Positions 26,112 through 34,907 of a stretch of DNA of 64,000 bases are shown piece by piece (the stretch's first letter is position 1; the number at the start of each line of letters is the position of its first letter). The stretch covers positions 62,001 through 126,000 of the forward strand of contig JANNAT010000020.1 in NCBI GenBank assembly GCA_031384605.1, written 5' to 3'. The position numbers were made by a program, and so were the translations under genes. This DNA is from JANNAT01 sp031384605. Its GTDB lineage: Bacteria > Pseudomonadota > Alphaproteobacteria > Rhodobacterales > Rhodobacteraceae. The notes under the pieces were generated by a model. The model did no database searches. It was not told the DNA's origin and worked only from the letters and a program-made list of their open reading frames with translations.

Positions 26112-26528
26112 ATGACAAATCCACGCCCATCCGAAGTGAACGATACCCTGACCATTCGCCAAATGTGCGATGCCTATGATGTGACGCCACGCACATTGCG
26201 GTTCTACGAATCCAAGGAGCTGCTCTCGCCGATCCGGCAGGGCACCAAGCGGCTGTTCACCCGCGCCGACCGCGCGCGCCTGCAACTGATCTTACGCGGC
26301 AAACGCTTTGGCTTTTCGTTGGAAGATATTCGTCAGCTTTTGGATATGTACGACCGCGATGGCACGAATGAGGCGCAACTGATCCGCACCTTTGATCTGG
26401 CCCGTCAGCGTCTTGCGCAAATGGAAGCGCAACGTGCCGAGTTGGATACTGCGATTGCCGAACTGAAATCCCAACTGACGATGGGCGAAGCCGCCTTGGC
26501 AACATTTCGCCGCGAAACCGCCGCCTGA
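26112..26528 (+). CDS. MerR family transcriptional regulator
   Basis: Regulator of 138 residues, paralogue of the previous MerR. Both share VTPRTLR(Y/F)YE, an LILRG(R/K)(R/K)FGFSLE(E/D)IRQ stretch and a Glu/Arg/Ala-rich coiled coil. The winged helix starts at LTIRQMCDAYDVTPRTLRFY (about 12-31). It is 21 bases from the acyl-CoA dehydrogenase gene and is probably co-transcribed with it, from the palindromic promoter at 26014-26060. A role as local fatty-acid or branched-acyl-CoA catabolism regulator is inferred from context. Confidence 0.88.
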   Translation: MTNPRPSEVNDTLTIRQMCDAYDVTPRTLRFYESKELLSPIRQGTKRLFTRADRARLQLILRGKRFGFSLEDIRQLLDMYDRDGTNEAQLIRTFDLARQRLAQMEAQRAELDTAIAELKSQLTMGEAALATFRRETAA

Positions 26529-26549
26529 CCCCGAAAAAGGAGCTATCTG

Positions 26550-28328
26550 ATGCCCAGCTACACCGCCCCCTTGAAAGACCTGCAATTCGTTTTGCATGAA
26601 ATGCTGGCGATCACGGCATCGGATGTTCCGGGATACAGCGATCTGGACGAAAGTTTTACCGCCGCCGTGCTCGACGAGGCGGGCAAAGTGGCAACGGATG
26701 TGCTGACGCCCCTGAATGCAGTGGGTGATCGGGTGGGCTGCGTGTTGGAAAACGGTGTGGTGCGCACGCCACCGGGTTTCAAAGCCGCCTTTGATGCGAT
26801 GAAAGACGGCGGCTGGACAGCACTGGACTGCGATCCGGATTATGGTGGCCAGGGCCTGCCCTATGTGATGGGCACCGCGGTAGGTGAGATTTTCGTATCC
26901 GCCAATATGGCCTTCAACATGTATCAGGGCCTGACGCACGGGGCCTATTCGGCAATTCATGCGCATGGCACCGATGCGCAAAAGGCGATGTATCTGCCCA
27001 AGATGGTGTCGTGCGATTGGACCGGCACGATGAACCTGACAGAGCCGCATTGCGGCACCGATCTGGGCCTGATGCGCACCAAAGCCGATCCGCAGGCGGA
27101 TGGCAGCTATAAAATCAGCGGCACCAAGATTTTCATCTCGGCTGGTGATCACGATCTGGCGAAAAACATCATCCATCTGGTGCTGGCCAAAGCCCCCGGC
27201 GGCGGTGACGGCACCAAAGGCGTGTCGCTGTTCATCGTGCCGAAATTTCTGGTGAATGCAGATGGCAGTTTGGGCGCGCGCAACGGTGTTTCGGTTGGTA
27301 AAATCGAAGAGAAAATGGGCATCCACGGCAATGCCACCTGCGTGATGAACTATGACGGGGCGACGGGTTGGCTGCTGGGCGATCTGCACAAAGGCATGCG
27401 CGCGATGTTCACCATGATGAACGAGGCGCGGCTGGGGGTTGGCTTGCAAGGCTATGCCGTGGCCGAGGCCGCGTATCAAAACGCGCTTGGCTATGCCAAA
27501 GATCGCCTGCAAGGGCGCGACGTGACAGGGGTGAAAAACCCATCCGGCCCCGCCGATCCGCTGATCGTGCATCCCGATATCCGCCGCAGCCTGATGGATC
27601 AGAAAAGCTTTGTCGAAGGCGCGCGCGCGTTAACCCTGTGGGGCGCGTCGCTGATTGACCGTTCTGTTCGCCAGCATGACGCCGCCGCGGAAGGCCTGAT
27701 TTCGCTGCTGACGCCTGTGATCAAGGGCTTTCAGACCGACAAAGGCTTTGAGATGGCCGTGCAGGCCCAACAAATCTGGGGCGGGCATGGCTATATCGAG
27801 GATTCCGGGATGAGTCAGTTTGCCCGCGATGCGCGGATTGCGCAGATCTACGAAGGCGCAAATGGTGTGCAGGCGCTGGATCTGGTGGGCCGCAAACTGG
27901 CCACCGATGGCGGCAAACATGTGATGGCGTTTTTTGACATGGTGAAAACTTTCATCAAGGAAAACGAAGCCGATGATCGGTTGAAGGGCGCTTTTCTGGA
28001 ACCGTTGAAAGCGGCGTCGAAAGACTTGCAGGCAGCGGCGATGTTTTTCATGACCAATGCCATGAAGCAGCCAAACGCAGCGCTGGCCGGGTCTTATGAT
28101 TTTATGCATCTGATGGGCCATGTCAGTCTGGGGCTGATGTGGGCAAGGATGGCAAAAGCCGCCCTTGCCGGGCTGGATGCAGGCGGCGGCGATGTTGCGT
28201 TTTATGAGACCAAAATCGCGACCGGGCGGTATTACATGGCGCGGCAACTGCCCGCGACAGCGATGCACCTTGCCCGCATTCAAAGCGGCGCAGACCCGGT
28301 GATGGCGCTTGCCGCCGAGGCGTTCTAA
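26550..28328 (+). CDS. Acyl-CoA dehydrogenase (FadE-type, C-terminally extended)
   Basis: FAD enzyme introducing the 2,3 double bond in acyl-CoA, first step of beta-oxidation. The 592 residues match the long bacterial class with an N-terminal extension and a C-terminal DUF-type helical domain. FAD/substrate motifs are seen in MNLTEPHCGTDLGLMRTKAD (about 157-176) and GGHGYIEDSGMSQFARDARI near 412. The catalytic Glu lies in IYEGANGVQALDLVGRKL near 435. GGAG precedes the ATG. It heads a run with thiolase and FadJ-type genes. Confidence 0.94.
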   Translation: MPSYTAPLKDLQFVLHEMLAITASDVPGYSDLDESFTAAVLDEAGKVATDVLTPLNAVGDRVGCVLENGVVRTPPGFKAAFDAMKDGGWTALDCDPDYGGQGLPYVMGTAVGEIFVSANMAFNMYQGLTHGAYSAIHAHGTDAQKAMYLPKMVSCDWTGTMNLTEPHCGTDLGLMRTKADPQADGSYKISGTKIFISAGDHDLAKNIIHLVLAKAPGGGDGTKGVSLFIVPKFLVNADGSLGARNGVSVGKIEEKMGIHGNATCVMNYDGATGWLLGDLHKGMRAMFTMMNEARLGVGLQGYAVAEAAYQNALGYAKDRLQGRDVTGVKNPSGPADPLIVHPDIRRSLMDQKSFVEGARALTLWGASLIDRSVRQHDAAAEGLISLLTPVIKGFQTDKGFEMAVQAQQIWGGHGYIEDSGMSQFARDARIAQIYEGANGVQALDLVGRKLATDGGKHVMAFFDMVKTFIKENEADDRLKGAFLEPLKAASKDLQAAAMFFMTNAMKQPNAALAGSYDFMHLMGHVSLGLMWARMAKAALAGLDAGGGDVAFYETKIATGRYYMARQLPATAMHLARIQSGADPVMALAAEAF

Positions 28329-28390
28329 GCTGCGGGTATAAAATTCTTGAAGGAAGAATTTTGCGCTCCCCCCCGCTGTTGGAGTAGACC

Positions 28391-28600
28391 ATGCCGAAAC
28401 GCTTTCGCCTCACCCGCCGCTTTCCGGTTGCCATGACCGAAGAGGGGTATCGCCACCTGAAACGGTTCGCGGTAGAGGCGGGTCTGGATGAAGGCGAGGC
28501 ACTGTCGTTTCTGTTCGAGAATTTCAGCAGCGTTATCAACCATGACAACCTGACCCACCGGTTGCGGCTGTTTAATTCGGAACTGGAGACGCGTAAGTAA
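28391..28600 (+). CDS. Small conserved protein, ribbon-helix-helix-like
   Basis: Protein of 69 residues, rich in Arg and Lys. It reads as a short strand (RRFPVAM, 9-15), a helix beginning TEEGYRHLKRFAVEAGL and a second helix (EGEALSFLFENF, about 34-45). This is the layout of Arc/CopG-type DNA-binding proteins, though no family was recognised with certainty. It has a GGAG site 9 bases before the ATG and is placed 62 bases after acyl-CoA dehydrogenase in the same direction. It could be a small regulator of the operon. Confidence 0.65.
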   Translation: MPKRFRLTRRFPVAMTEEGYRHLKRFAVEAGLDEGEALSFLFENFSSVINHDNLTHRLRLFNSELETRK

Positions 28601-28796
28601 TGAAGCTGTATTTGGGTGTTAAATCAGATGCCTTCGGGATAGGTATTTGCGCCAGAATGAATGCAAGGTGCCCGCCATGCCCCCAGATTACGGCTTGGCT
28701 ATCCGATTTAAGGGGACAGGGCTTCACTTCGGGCGGCCATCGGCCCTCAAGCCTGTTCCGCCACTAAAAGCTACCGAAAAAGGATTAACAATTCGT

Positions 28797-28849
28797 TTTT
28801 CATTTTGGCGAAAATACTCTCGGGGGTCCGAGGGTGGAAAACCCCCGGC
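28797..28849 (+). repeat. Dispersed intergenic repeat, copy 2, with hairpin
   Basis: TTTTTCATTTTGGCGAAAAT ACTC followed by CGGGGGTCC...ACCCCCGG, a stem between about 28821 and 28848. It shares its core with copies at 13585 and 55641-55664. The 283-base gap holds nothing else recognisable; a further GGCGGTGCCGCC stem lies at 28848-28859. Confidence 0.6.
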
Positions 28850-28883
28850 GGTGCCGCCGGAAACACAGCAAGGGCGTTAAGAC

Positions 28884-29519
28884 ATGACCGCGAAACTGTA
28901 TTGCTTTGGCGAATCTGGCAACGCCTACAAGGCCGCTTTGGCGCTGACCTTGGCGGACATGGAATGGGAACCGGTGTTCGTTGATTTCTTCAATGGTGCC
29001 ACCCGCACCCCGGAATTCCGCGCGATCAATGAAATGGGCGAGGTTCCCGTTCTGGTAGACGGCGAGACGACGCTGACGCAATCGGGCGTGATTTTGGACT
29101 ATATCAGTTCGAAATCCGGCAAGCTGGGCGGGCGGTCGGCCGCCGAACGCCGCGAAGTTTTGCGGTGGCTGTTTTGGGACAATCACCGCCTGTCGGGCAT
29201 GGCGGGCTCGACACGGTTTTTGATGAATTTTCTGGCCGAAGACAAACGCCCCGCAGGGGTGATCCCGTTTCAGCAGGGCCGCCTGAAAGCCTCTTATACC
29301 ATTTTGAACACGCATCTTTCCAACCAAACCTGGGTTGCGGGCCAGACCGTTACCATCGCCGATCTGTCGTGCTGCGGCTATCTTTACTACCCCGAACCTT
29401 TTGGTTTTGTGCGTGCCGACTGGCCGCACATCGACCGCTGGTTAGACCGCATCTCCGCCCTTCCCGGCTGGAAAGCCCCCTATGACATGATGCCCGGCAG
29501 CCCTGCCGACCGGGCGTAA
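28884..29519 (+). CDS. Glutathione S-transferase
   Basis: GST of 211 residues. The N-domain opens LYCFGESGNAYKAALALTLA (4-23), with the Ser/Asn-type catalytic loop, and has NEMGEVPVLVDGETTLTQSG (about 50-69) with the cis-Pro and glutathione gamma-glutamyl site. The helical C-domain ends near 205 with no extension. It stands between acyl-CoA dehydrogenase and thiolase, 10 bases before the latter, so it is probably part of the operon. Substrate unknown; a role in handling unsaturated acyl intermediates is speculation. Confidence 0.88.
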   Translation: MTAKLYCFGESGNAYKAALALTLADMEWEPVFVDFFNGATRTPEFRAINEMGEVPVLVDGETTLTQSGVILDYISSKSGKLGGRSAAERREVLRWLFWDNHRLSGMAGSTRFLMNFLAEDKRPAGVIPFQQGRLKASYTILNTHLSNQTWVAGQTVTIADLSCCGYLYYPEPFGFVRADWPHIDRWLDRISALPGWKAPYDMMPGSPADRA

Positions 29520-29529
29520 GGAGAATCCC

Positions 29530-30741
29530 ATGACCGATGCCTATATCTATGATGCCGTCCGTTCTCCCCGTGGCAAGGGCCGCCCGGACGGTGCGTTGCA
29601 CGAGTTGACCGCCGTGGCGCTGTCGGCGAAAATCCTGAATGCGGTCAAAGATCGCAATGGCTTGACCGGCCACGCGGTGGAAGACGTGATCTGGGGCAAT
29701 GTCACCCAAGTGGGCGAACAGGGCGGCTGTCTGGCGCGGTCCGCAGTGCTGGCATCGGATCTGGATCAATCCATTCCCGGCCTTGCGATCAACCGCTTTT
29801 GCGCATCGGGCATGGAGGCGGTGAATATTGCCGCCAACCAGATCAAGGGTGGTGCAGGGTCGGCCTATATCGCGGGCGGCGTTGAAATGATGGGCCGGGT
29901 GCCGATGGGCAGTGACGGGGCCGCAATTGCGGTTGATCCAAGTCTTGCGATGAAAACCTACTTCGTCCCACAAGGGATTTCCGCCGATATCATTGCCACC
30001 GAATATGGCTTTACCCGCGATATGGCGGATGCGCTGGCGATGGAATCTCAGGCCCGCGCGGCGGCGGCCTGGAAGGGCAACCGCTTTGCCCGCTCGGTGA
30101 TCACCATCAAGGACCAGAACGGTCTGCCGATGCTGGCCTATGACGAATACATGCGCCCCGGCACCGATATGCAGGCCTTGGGGGCGTTGAAAGCGGCATT
30201 CAAGGATATGGGCGAAGTGATGCCCGGCTTTGATAAAATCGCCATGATGAAATATCCGCATCTGGAGCGGATCAACCATATCCACCATGCGGGAAACTCG
30301 TCCGGCATCGTCGATGGCGCGGCGGCGGTGTTGATTGGCAATGCCGAATTTGGTGTGGCGCATGGGCTGAAGCCCCGCGCGCGCATCCGCGCCACGGCCA
30401 AAATTGGCACCGATCCGACCATCATGCTAACCGGGCCGGTTCCTGTAACCGAAAAGATCCTGCGCGATGCCGGGATGACCATCGGCGATATTGATCTCTT
30501 TGAAGTGAATGAGGCCTTCGCCGCCGTGGTCTTGCGGTTTCAACAGGCGTTTAACGTTGATCCCGCGCTGGTGAATGTGAATGGCGGCTCGATCGCCATG
30601 GGCCACCCGTTGGGTGCTACGGGCGCCATCATCATCGGCACTTTGCTGGATGAATTGGAACGCAGCGGCAGATCGGTGGGGCTTGCAACCTTGTGCATCG
30701 CATCCGGCATGGGTGCAGCCACGATCATCGAGAGGGTGTGA
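29530..30741 (+). CDS. fadA: Acetyl-CoA C-acyltransferase (thiolase, FadA-type)
   Basis: Thiolytic cleavage of 3-oxoacyl-CoA, the last step of beta-oxidation. The 403 residues carry all thiolase landmarks: nucleophile Cys91 in NRFCASGMEAVN, the NEAFA loop (LFEVNEAFAAVVLRF), the catalytic His in NGGSIAMGHPLGATGA (about 349-364) and the general-base Cys389 in CIASGMGAA. An AAGGAG site precedes the ATG. Co-directional with acyl-CoA dehydrogenase and the FadJ-like gene. Confidence 0.94.
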   Translation: MTDAYIYDAVRSPRGKGRPDGALHELTAVALSAKILNAVKDRNGLTGHAVEDVIWGNVTQVGEQGGCLARSAVLASDLDQSIPGLAINRFCASGMEAVNIAANQIKGGAGSAYIAGGVEMMGRVPMGSDGAAIAVDPSLAMKTYFVPQGISADIIATEYGFTRDMADALAMESQARAAAAWKGNRFARSVITIKDQNGLPMLAYDEYMRPGTDMQALGALKAAFKDMGEVMPGFDKIAMMKYPHLERINHIHHAGNSSGIVDGAAAVLIGNAEFGVAHGLKPRARIRATAKIGTDPTIMLTGPVPVTEKILRDAGMTIGDIDLFEVNEAFAAVVLRFQQAFNVDPALVNVNGGSIAMGHPLGATGAIIIGTLLDELERSGRSVGLATLCIASGMGAATIIERV

Positions 30742-30852
30742 CGTTGGGTTACCGGGCCAAACACCGGGCGAATGACGCCGCGTCAGCACAACGGCAGGAT
30801 GAAATTTATGCTATTGCTCAGTTCATGAATATTTGCTCAGAAAGGCAAGATC

Positions 30853-31269
30853 ATGTTCAACGCAATGCAAACCATGTTGGTGCGCAATACCGAAGACCTT
30901 TTGGCGGGCGATACCAATGCCATGGCAGAGCGCTGCCAGTATCCGATGGTCATTCAATTGGCCCATCGCACGCTGCTGTTCCAGTCCGCCGCCGACTATG
31001 CCGCCACGATGGCCGATTTGGCCATGCGGATGCGCGACGATCACAAGGTGATCAAGATCAACGTGCGGCTGCGCACGGTCGAGGTGCCGCAAGACGGTCG
31101 ATTTCGGGCCTGGGCCATCCTGACGTATCAGTATGCGGTCACAACTGCCTCCCACGACACCCACGTGGTTTATTATTGTCGCATGGCAGACGGGCAGATC
31201 AAAATCGAAATGATCGAAATGAATTGCGAAGCGTTGCCCCAACAGCCGATCCTGGGAAAAGCCGCCTGA
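30853..31269 (+). CDS. NTF2/SnoaL-like hypothetical protein
   Basis: Hypothetical protein of 138 residues. The pattern of an N-terminal helix (MFNAMQTMLVRNTEDLLAGD), then YPMVIQLAHRTLLFQS and a curved sheet with VVYYCRMADGQIKIEMIEM resembles the NTF2-like (SnoaL/ketosteroid-isomerase) cone fold. No catalytic residues were recognised. AGAAAGG precedes the ATG. It lies between thiolase and FadJ with a cupin gene, an arrangement I cannot explain by known pathways. Confidence 0.7.
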   Translation: MFNAMQTMLVRNTEDLLAGDTNAMAERCQYPMVIQLAHRTLLFQSAADYAATMADLAMRMRDDHKVIKINVRLRTVEVPQDGRFRAWAILTYQYAVTTASHDTHVVYYCRMADGQIKIEMIEMNCEALPQQPILGKAA

Positions 31270-31335
31270 CCACTAAAAACTGCGGCCCGGGGTGGGCAGC
31301 AGCCGCTGCCTTGGGCCATTCCCGGAGAGATGGCC

Positions 31336-31803
31336 ATGAAGCTTGATCTGTCGCAAGTGCCGGTAAAAACTGGAACAATTTATCTGCCGCCCTATGACGC
31401 CGAGGTTGTCGGGCGAACGTCCCTGCGATTGGGCGACGCAGGCGGGTTGACGCAGTTCGGGGTGAATATCGTTATTCTTGTCCCGGGGGCGAAATCTTCG
31501 ATGCGGCATTGGCATCTGAACGAAGACGAATTCGTGATGATCCTGCAAGGCGAATGCACGATGATGCAAGATGCGGGTCCGCTGATCATGCGGCAAGGCG
31601 ACTGCGCTGCGTTTCCCGCTGGCGTGCCAGACGGGCATAATTTCATCAATCATACCAGCAGCGAAGTGCGGTTCCTTGTCGTCGGCAGCAAGGCCAAAAC
31701 CGAAGTCGCGACATATTCTGACATTGATTTGCGCTGCGAACAAAGTGGCGACGCAAGCCGTTTTACCTACAAAGACGGCACCGATTGGACGGGGCCAAGA
31801 TGA
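31336..31803 (+). CDS. Cupin-domain protein
   Basis: Protein of 155 residues with one cupin barrel. Motif 1 reads SSMRHWHLNEDEFVMILQGE, with the His-x-His and Glu metal ligands, and motif 2 has the second His in AGVPDGHNFINHTSSEVRF. It may bind a metal and act as an isomerase, dioxygenase or sugar-binding protein; the C-terminal TYSDIDLRCEQSGDASRFTY stretch is common in uncharacterised cupins of this group. Start 31336 is chosen because GGAGAG lies 6 bases upstream; the ATG at 31330 abuts it. Confidence 0.82.
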   Translation: MKLDLSQVPVKTGTIYLPPYDAEVVGRTSLRLGDAGGLTQFGVNIVILVPGAKSSMRHWHLNEDEFVMILQGECTMMQDAGPLIMRQGDCAAFPAGVPDGHNFINHTSSEVRFLVVGSKAKTEVATYSDIDLRCEQSGDASRFTYKDGTDWTGPR

Positions 31804-31855
31804 TCCGCCTTCCCCCGCTTTGCCGCGACCCCAACACCGACCCCCGGAGGATAAT

Positions 31856-34054
31856 ATGACTGATTTTTCTTATGCCGTAGACGGCGATGGCGTGGCCACA
31901 ATCACTTGGGACGTGCCCGGCAAATCAATGAATGTGATGTCGCTGGCGGGGTTTGCCGAGTTGAACCTGTTGATTGGCATGGCGATTGATGATGCGGCGG
32001 TAAAGGGCGTAATCCTGACGTCGGGCAAGAAAGATTTTGCCGGTGGCATGGATCTGAACGTGATTGCCGCGATGAAGGCCGAAGGCGGCGATAATCCGGC
32101 GGCGTCGGTGTTTGACGGTGTGATGACGATGCACGGCGTGCTGCGCAAGATCGAACGCGCCGGGATGGACCCGAAAACGCTGAAAGGCGGCAAGCCGATT
32201 GTCGCGGCGCTGCCCGGGACGGCGCTGGGGATCGGATTGGAAGTGCCATTGGCCTGCCACCGCATCATTGCCGCCGACAATCCCAAGGCCAAGATCGGCT
32301 TGCCCGAAATCATGGTCGGTATTTTTCCCGGTGCGGGCGGCACGACGCGGCTGGTGCGCAAGATGGGCGCGATGATGGCAGCGCCGTTCCTGCTGGAAGG
32401 CAAGTTAAGCGATCCGAAATCGGCCAAGGCCGCCGGGATCATTGACGAAGTGGTGGCACCCGATCAATTGCTGGCCCGCGCCAAGGAATGGGTGCTGGCT
32501 GCAACCGAGGCCGATCTGGTGAAGCCTTGGGATGCCAAGGGCTATAAAATGCCGGGCGGCACGCCCTATCAACCTGCGGGGTTCATGACGTTTGTTGGTG
32601 CCTCTGCGATGGTCTTGGGCAAAACCATGGGGGTCTATCCGGCGGCAAAGGCGCTGTTGTCGGCCGTGTATGAAGGGGCGATGGTGCCGTTTGATACGGC
32701 CCTGAAGATAGAGGCGCGCTGGTTTACGTCAGTTCTGATGAATCCATCATCAGGTGCTATGATCCGCAGTTTGTTCATCAACAAAGAGGCGCTGGACAAG
32801 GGCGCGAACCGCCCTGCCATTGCCGATCAATCGGTGCGCCGCGTGGGGATTATTGGTGCTGGCATGATGGGGGCCGGCATCGCCTATGTTTCCGCCAATG
32901 CGGGCATCGACGTGGTGCTGATTGATGCGGCGCAAGACGCAGCGGATCGTGGCAAAGCCTATTCCGAAGGACTGCTGGACAAAGGCATCGCGCGGCGCAA
33001 AGTAACGGCGGAAAAGAAGGCCGAAGTGTTGGCGCGGATCACCGCGACCACGGATTACGCGGCCCTTGCAGGGTGTGATCTGATCGTCGAAGCGGTGTTT
33101 GAGGATATGCGCGTCAAGGCCGAGGTGACGGCAAAGGTAGAGGCGGCTGTGGGCGCGGATTGCATCTTTGCCACCAACACCTCAACCCTGCCAATCAGCG
33201 AACTGGCCCGCGCATCGGTGCGACCAAATCAGTTCATCGGCATCCATTTCTTTTCGCCCGTCGACAAGATGAACTTGGTCGAGATTATTCGTGGCAAGCA
33301 AACCGGCGATGTGGCGGTGGCCAAGGCGCTTGATTTCGTTCGACAAATCCGCAAAACACCGATTGTGGTGAACGACGCGCGGTTCTTTTATGCCAACCGC
33401 TGTATCATTCCCTATATCAACGAAGGCATCCGCATGGTGGCCGAAGGGGTGGAGCCGGTGTTGATCGAAAATGCCGCCAAGCTGGTCGGCATGCCACTGG
33501 GGCCGCTGCAATTGGTGGATGAAACCTCGATTGATCTGGGGGTGAAGATTGCCAAGGCCACACGTGCCGCGATGGGCGATGCCTATCCTGATGGCGCGGT
33601 GGATACTGTGCTGTTCGCGATGGCCGATCAGGGCCGGTTGGGCAAGAAATCGAACGCCGGGTTCTACAGCTATGATGCGACGGGCAAGCGCGAAGGGCTG
33701 TGGGATGGGTTGGAGACGGCTTATCCGGTGGCCGATGCGCAGCCTGAATTAACTACCGTGCAGCACCGCTTGTTGATGGCGCAGGTTCTGGAAGCCGTGC
33801 GCGCGCTGGAAGATGGCGTGCTGACCGACATTCGCGAAGGCGATGTCGGAGCAATCCTGGGCTGGGGTTTCGCGCCCTGGTCGGGCGGGCCGTTTTCGTG
33901 GCTGGATATGATCGGGGCTGCCCGCGCAGTTGAGATTTGCGATGGGCTGACCGCAGCGCACGGCGCGCGGTTCACGGTGCCAGCGCTGCTGCGGGATATG
34001 GCGGCAAAGGGTGAGACGTTTTATGGGCGTTTTGCGGTGGCGAAGGCCGCGTAA
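31856..34054 (+). CDS. fadJ: FadJ/FadB-type enoyl-CoA hydratase / 3-hydroxyacyl-CoA dehydrogenase
   Basis: Bifunctional beta-oxidation enzyme, 732 residues, hydrating 2-enoyl-CoA and oxidising 3-hydroxyacyl-CoA with NAD+. Residues about 1-190 form the crotonase domain (SGKKDFAGGMDLNV with the CoA oxyanion loop, then GLPEIMVGIFPGAGGTTRL with the catalytic Glu). The Rossmann fold starts at VGIIGAGMMGAGIAYVSANA near 330, and the HAD C-domains include IGIHFFSPVDKMNLVEIIRG with the catalytic His. A CGGAGG site precedes ATG 31856; upstream in-frame codons would overlap the cupin gene and lack homology. Confidence 0.95.
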   Translation: MTDFSYAVDGDGVATITWDVPGKSMNVMSLAGFAELNLLIGMAIDDAAVKGVILTSGKKDFAGGMDLNVIAAMKAEGGDNPAASVFDGVMTMHGVLRKIERAGMDPKTLKGGKPIVAALPGTALGIGLEVPLACHRIIAADNPKAKIGLPEIMVGIFPGAGGTTRLVRKMGAMMAAPFLLEGKLSDPKSAKAAGIIDEVVAPDQLLARAKEWVLAATEADLVKPWDAKGYKMPGGTPYQPAGFMTFVGASAMVLGKTMGVYPAAKALLSAVYEGAMVPFDTALKIEARWFTSVLMNPSSGAMIRSLFINKEALDKGANRPAIADQSVRRVGIIGAGMMGAGIAYVSANAGIDVVLIDAAQDAADRGKAYSEGLLDKGIARRKVTAEKKAEVLARITATTDYAALAGCDLIVEAVFEDMRVKAEVTAKVEAAVGADCIFATNTSTLPISELARASVRPNQFIGIHFFSPVDKMNLVEIIRGKQTGDVAVAKALDFVRQIRKTPIVVNDARFFYANRCIIPYINEGIRMVAEGVEPVLIENAAKLVGMPLGPLQLVDETSIDLGVKIAKATRAAMGDAYPDGAVDTVLFAMADQGRLGKKSNAGFYSYDATGKREGLWDGLETAYPVADAQPELTTVQHRLLMAQVLEAVRALEDGVLTDIREGDVGAILGWGFAPWSGGPFSWLDMIGAARAVEICDGLTAAHGARFTVPALLRDMAAKGETFYGRFAVAKAA

Positions 34055-34068
34055 GTGCGGCGGGACCC

Positions 34069-34749
34069 CTAGCTTGGCCCCGCCGTCACTGCCGCCGCAT
34101 CGTCAAACCCATAGCCAAACCGCGCGATATCATCGGCGCTGATATCACCCACCAATGCCGCATCGGCATCGGAATAAAACCCCCGCCAATCGCGCGCGCG
34201 GTCAGACCGGTTCGCGCGTGGCAAAGGCAGCAGCCGAAACCCAAGATGCGCCTCAAATGGGGCAAGATCGGTTTCCAGATGTTCCAGCCGGGCGTAAAGG
34301 CTGGCGCGATCATGGCCGAAACGATCACGCATGTAGGCGGTATAGGGCCAAAGACGCAGCGATGTGATGGTTTGGCCATGGTTTAAAAACCCGCTGAAAT
34401 CATGGGTTTTCGCCAATCCTACCGCCGGGTGCGAGAAATTCTGTGTTCGCAGCCAATGATAATAGCTGACCACCCGGTCCCAAGGATTGCGCACCAGAGT
34501 CAGCGTGAAAAAGCTGGCGATGTCAGAGTCGCTGGCAACGCCCGCAATATCGGTCAGGGTCGAGTGTTTCCACAGCCGCCCCTGCGACGTGACGCCCCGC
34601 AACCGCGATTTGCGCGCCCGTGCTTTGGGTGTGTCGCCGATCACGATGTCCTCTTTCATTGCACGCGCTTCTAACGCCAGCGTCAGCGCCGTGCCCCCGG
34701 TTTTGGGAATATGCACGAAAATGAACTTTCGCCCCGGCGATATGATCAT
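34069..34749 (-). CDS. Sulfotransferase family 2 protein
   Basis: PAPS-dependent sulfotransferase-like protein of 226 residues. The 5'-phosphosulfate loop is FIFVHIPKTGGTALTLALEA (9-28) and the 3'-phosphate site is VRNPWDRVVSYYHW near 85. Acceptor unknown; such genes in marine alphaproteobacteria often decorate surface polysaccharides or glycolipids. The ATG at 34749 follows GGGAT and fits homologues; an upstream start at 34851 would add 34 low-complexity residues. A second family-2 sulfotransferase is at the window end. Confidence 0.85.
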   Translation of the reverse strand: MIISPGRKFIFVHIPKTGGTALTLALEARAMKEDIVIGDTPKARARKSRLRGVTSQGRLWKHSTLTDIAGVASDSDIASFFTLTLVRNPWDRVVSYYHWLRTQNFSHPAVGLAKTHDFSGFLNHGQTITSLRLWPYTAYMRDRFGHDRASLYARLEHLETDLAPFEAHLGFRLLPLPRANRSDRARDWRGFYSDADAALVGDISADDIARFGYGFDDAAAVTAGPS

Positions 34750-34907
34750 GGGCTGATCCCAAACGTCACGCCGCCCTTGGGGCCATCGAGGCCCCGCCTG
34801 CGGCTTTGGTGTTTGCCGGGATGGCGGGTGGTGTGCCAACTGGCAGTGCAAGTGGCAAAGCCCGAAGCCTGTGGCGGGGATATCTTGGCCATAGTGAAAT
34901 CCATCGG

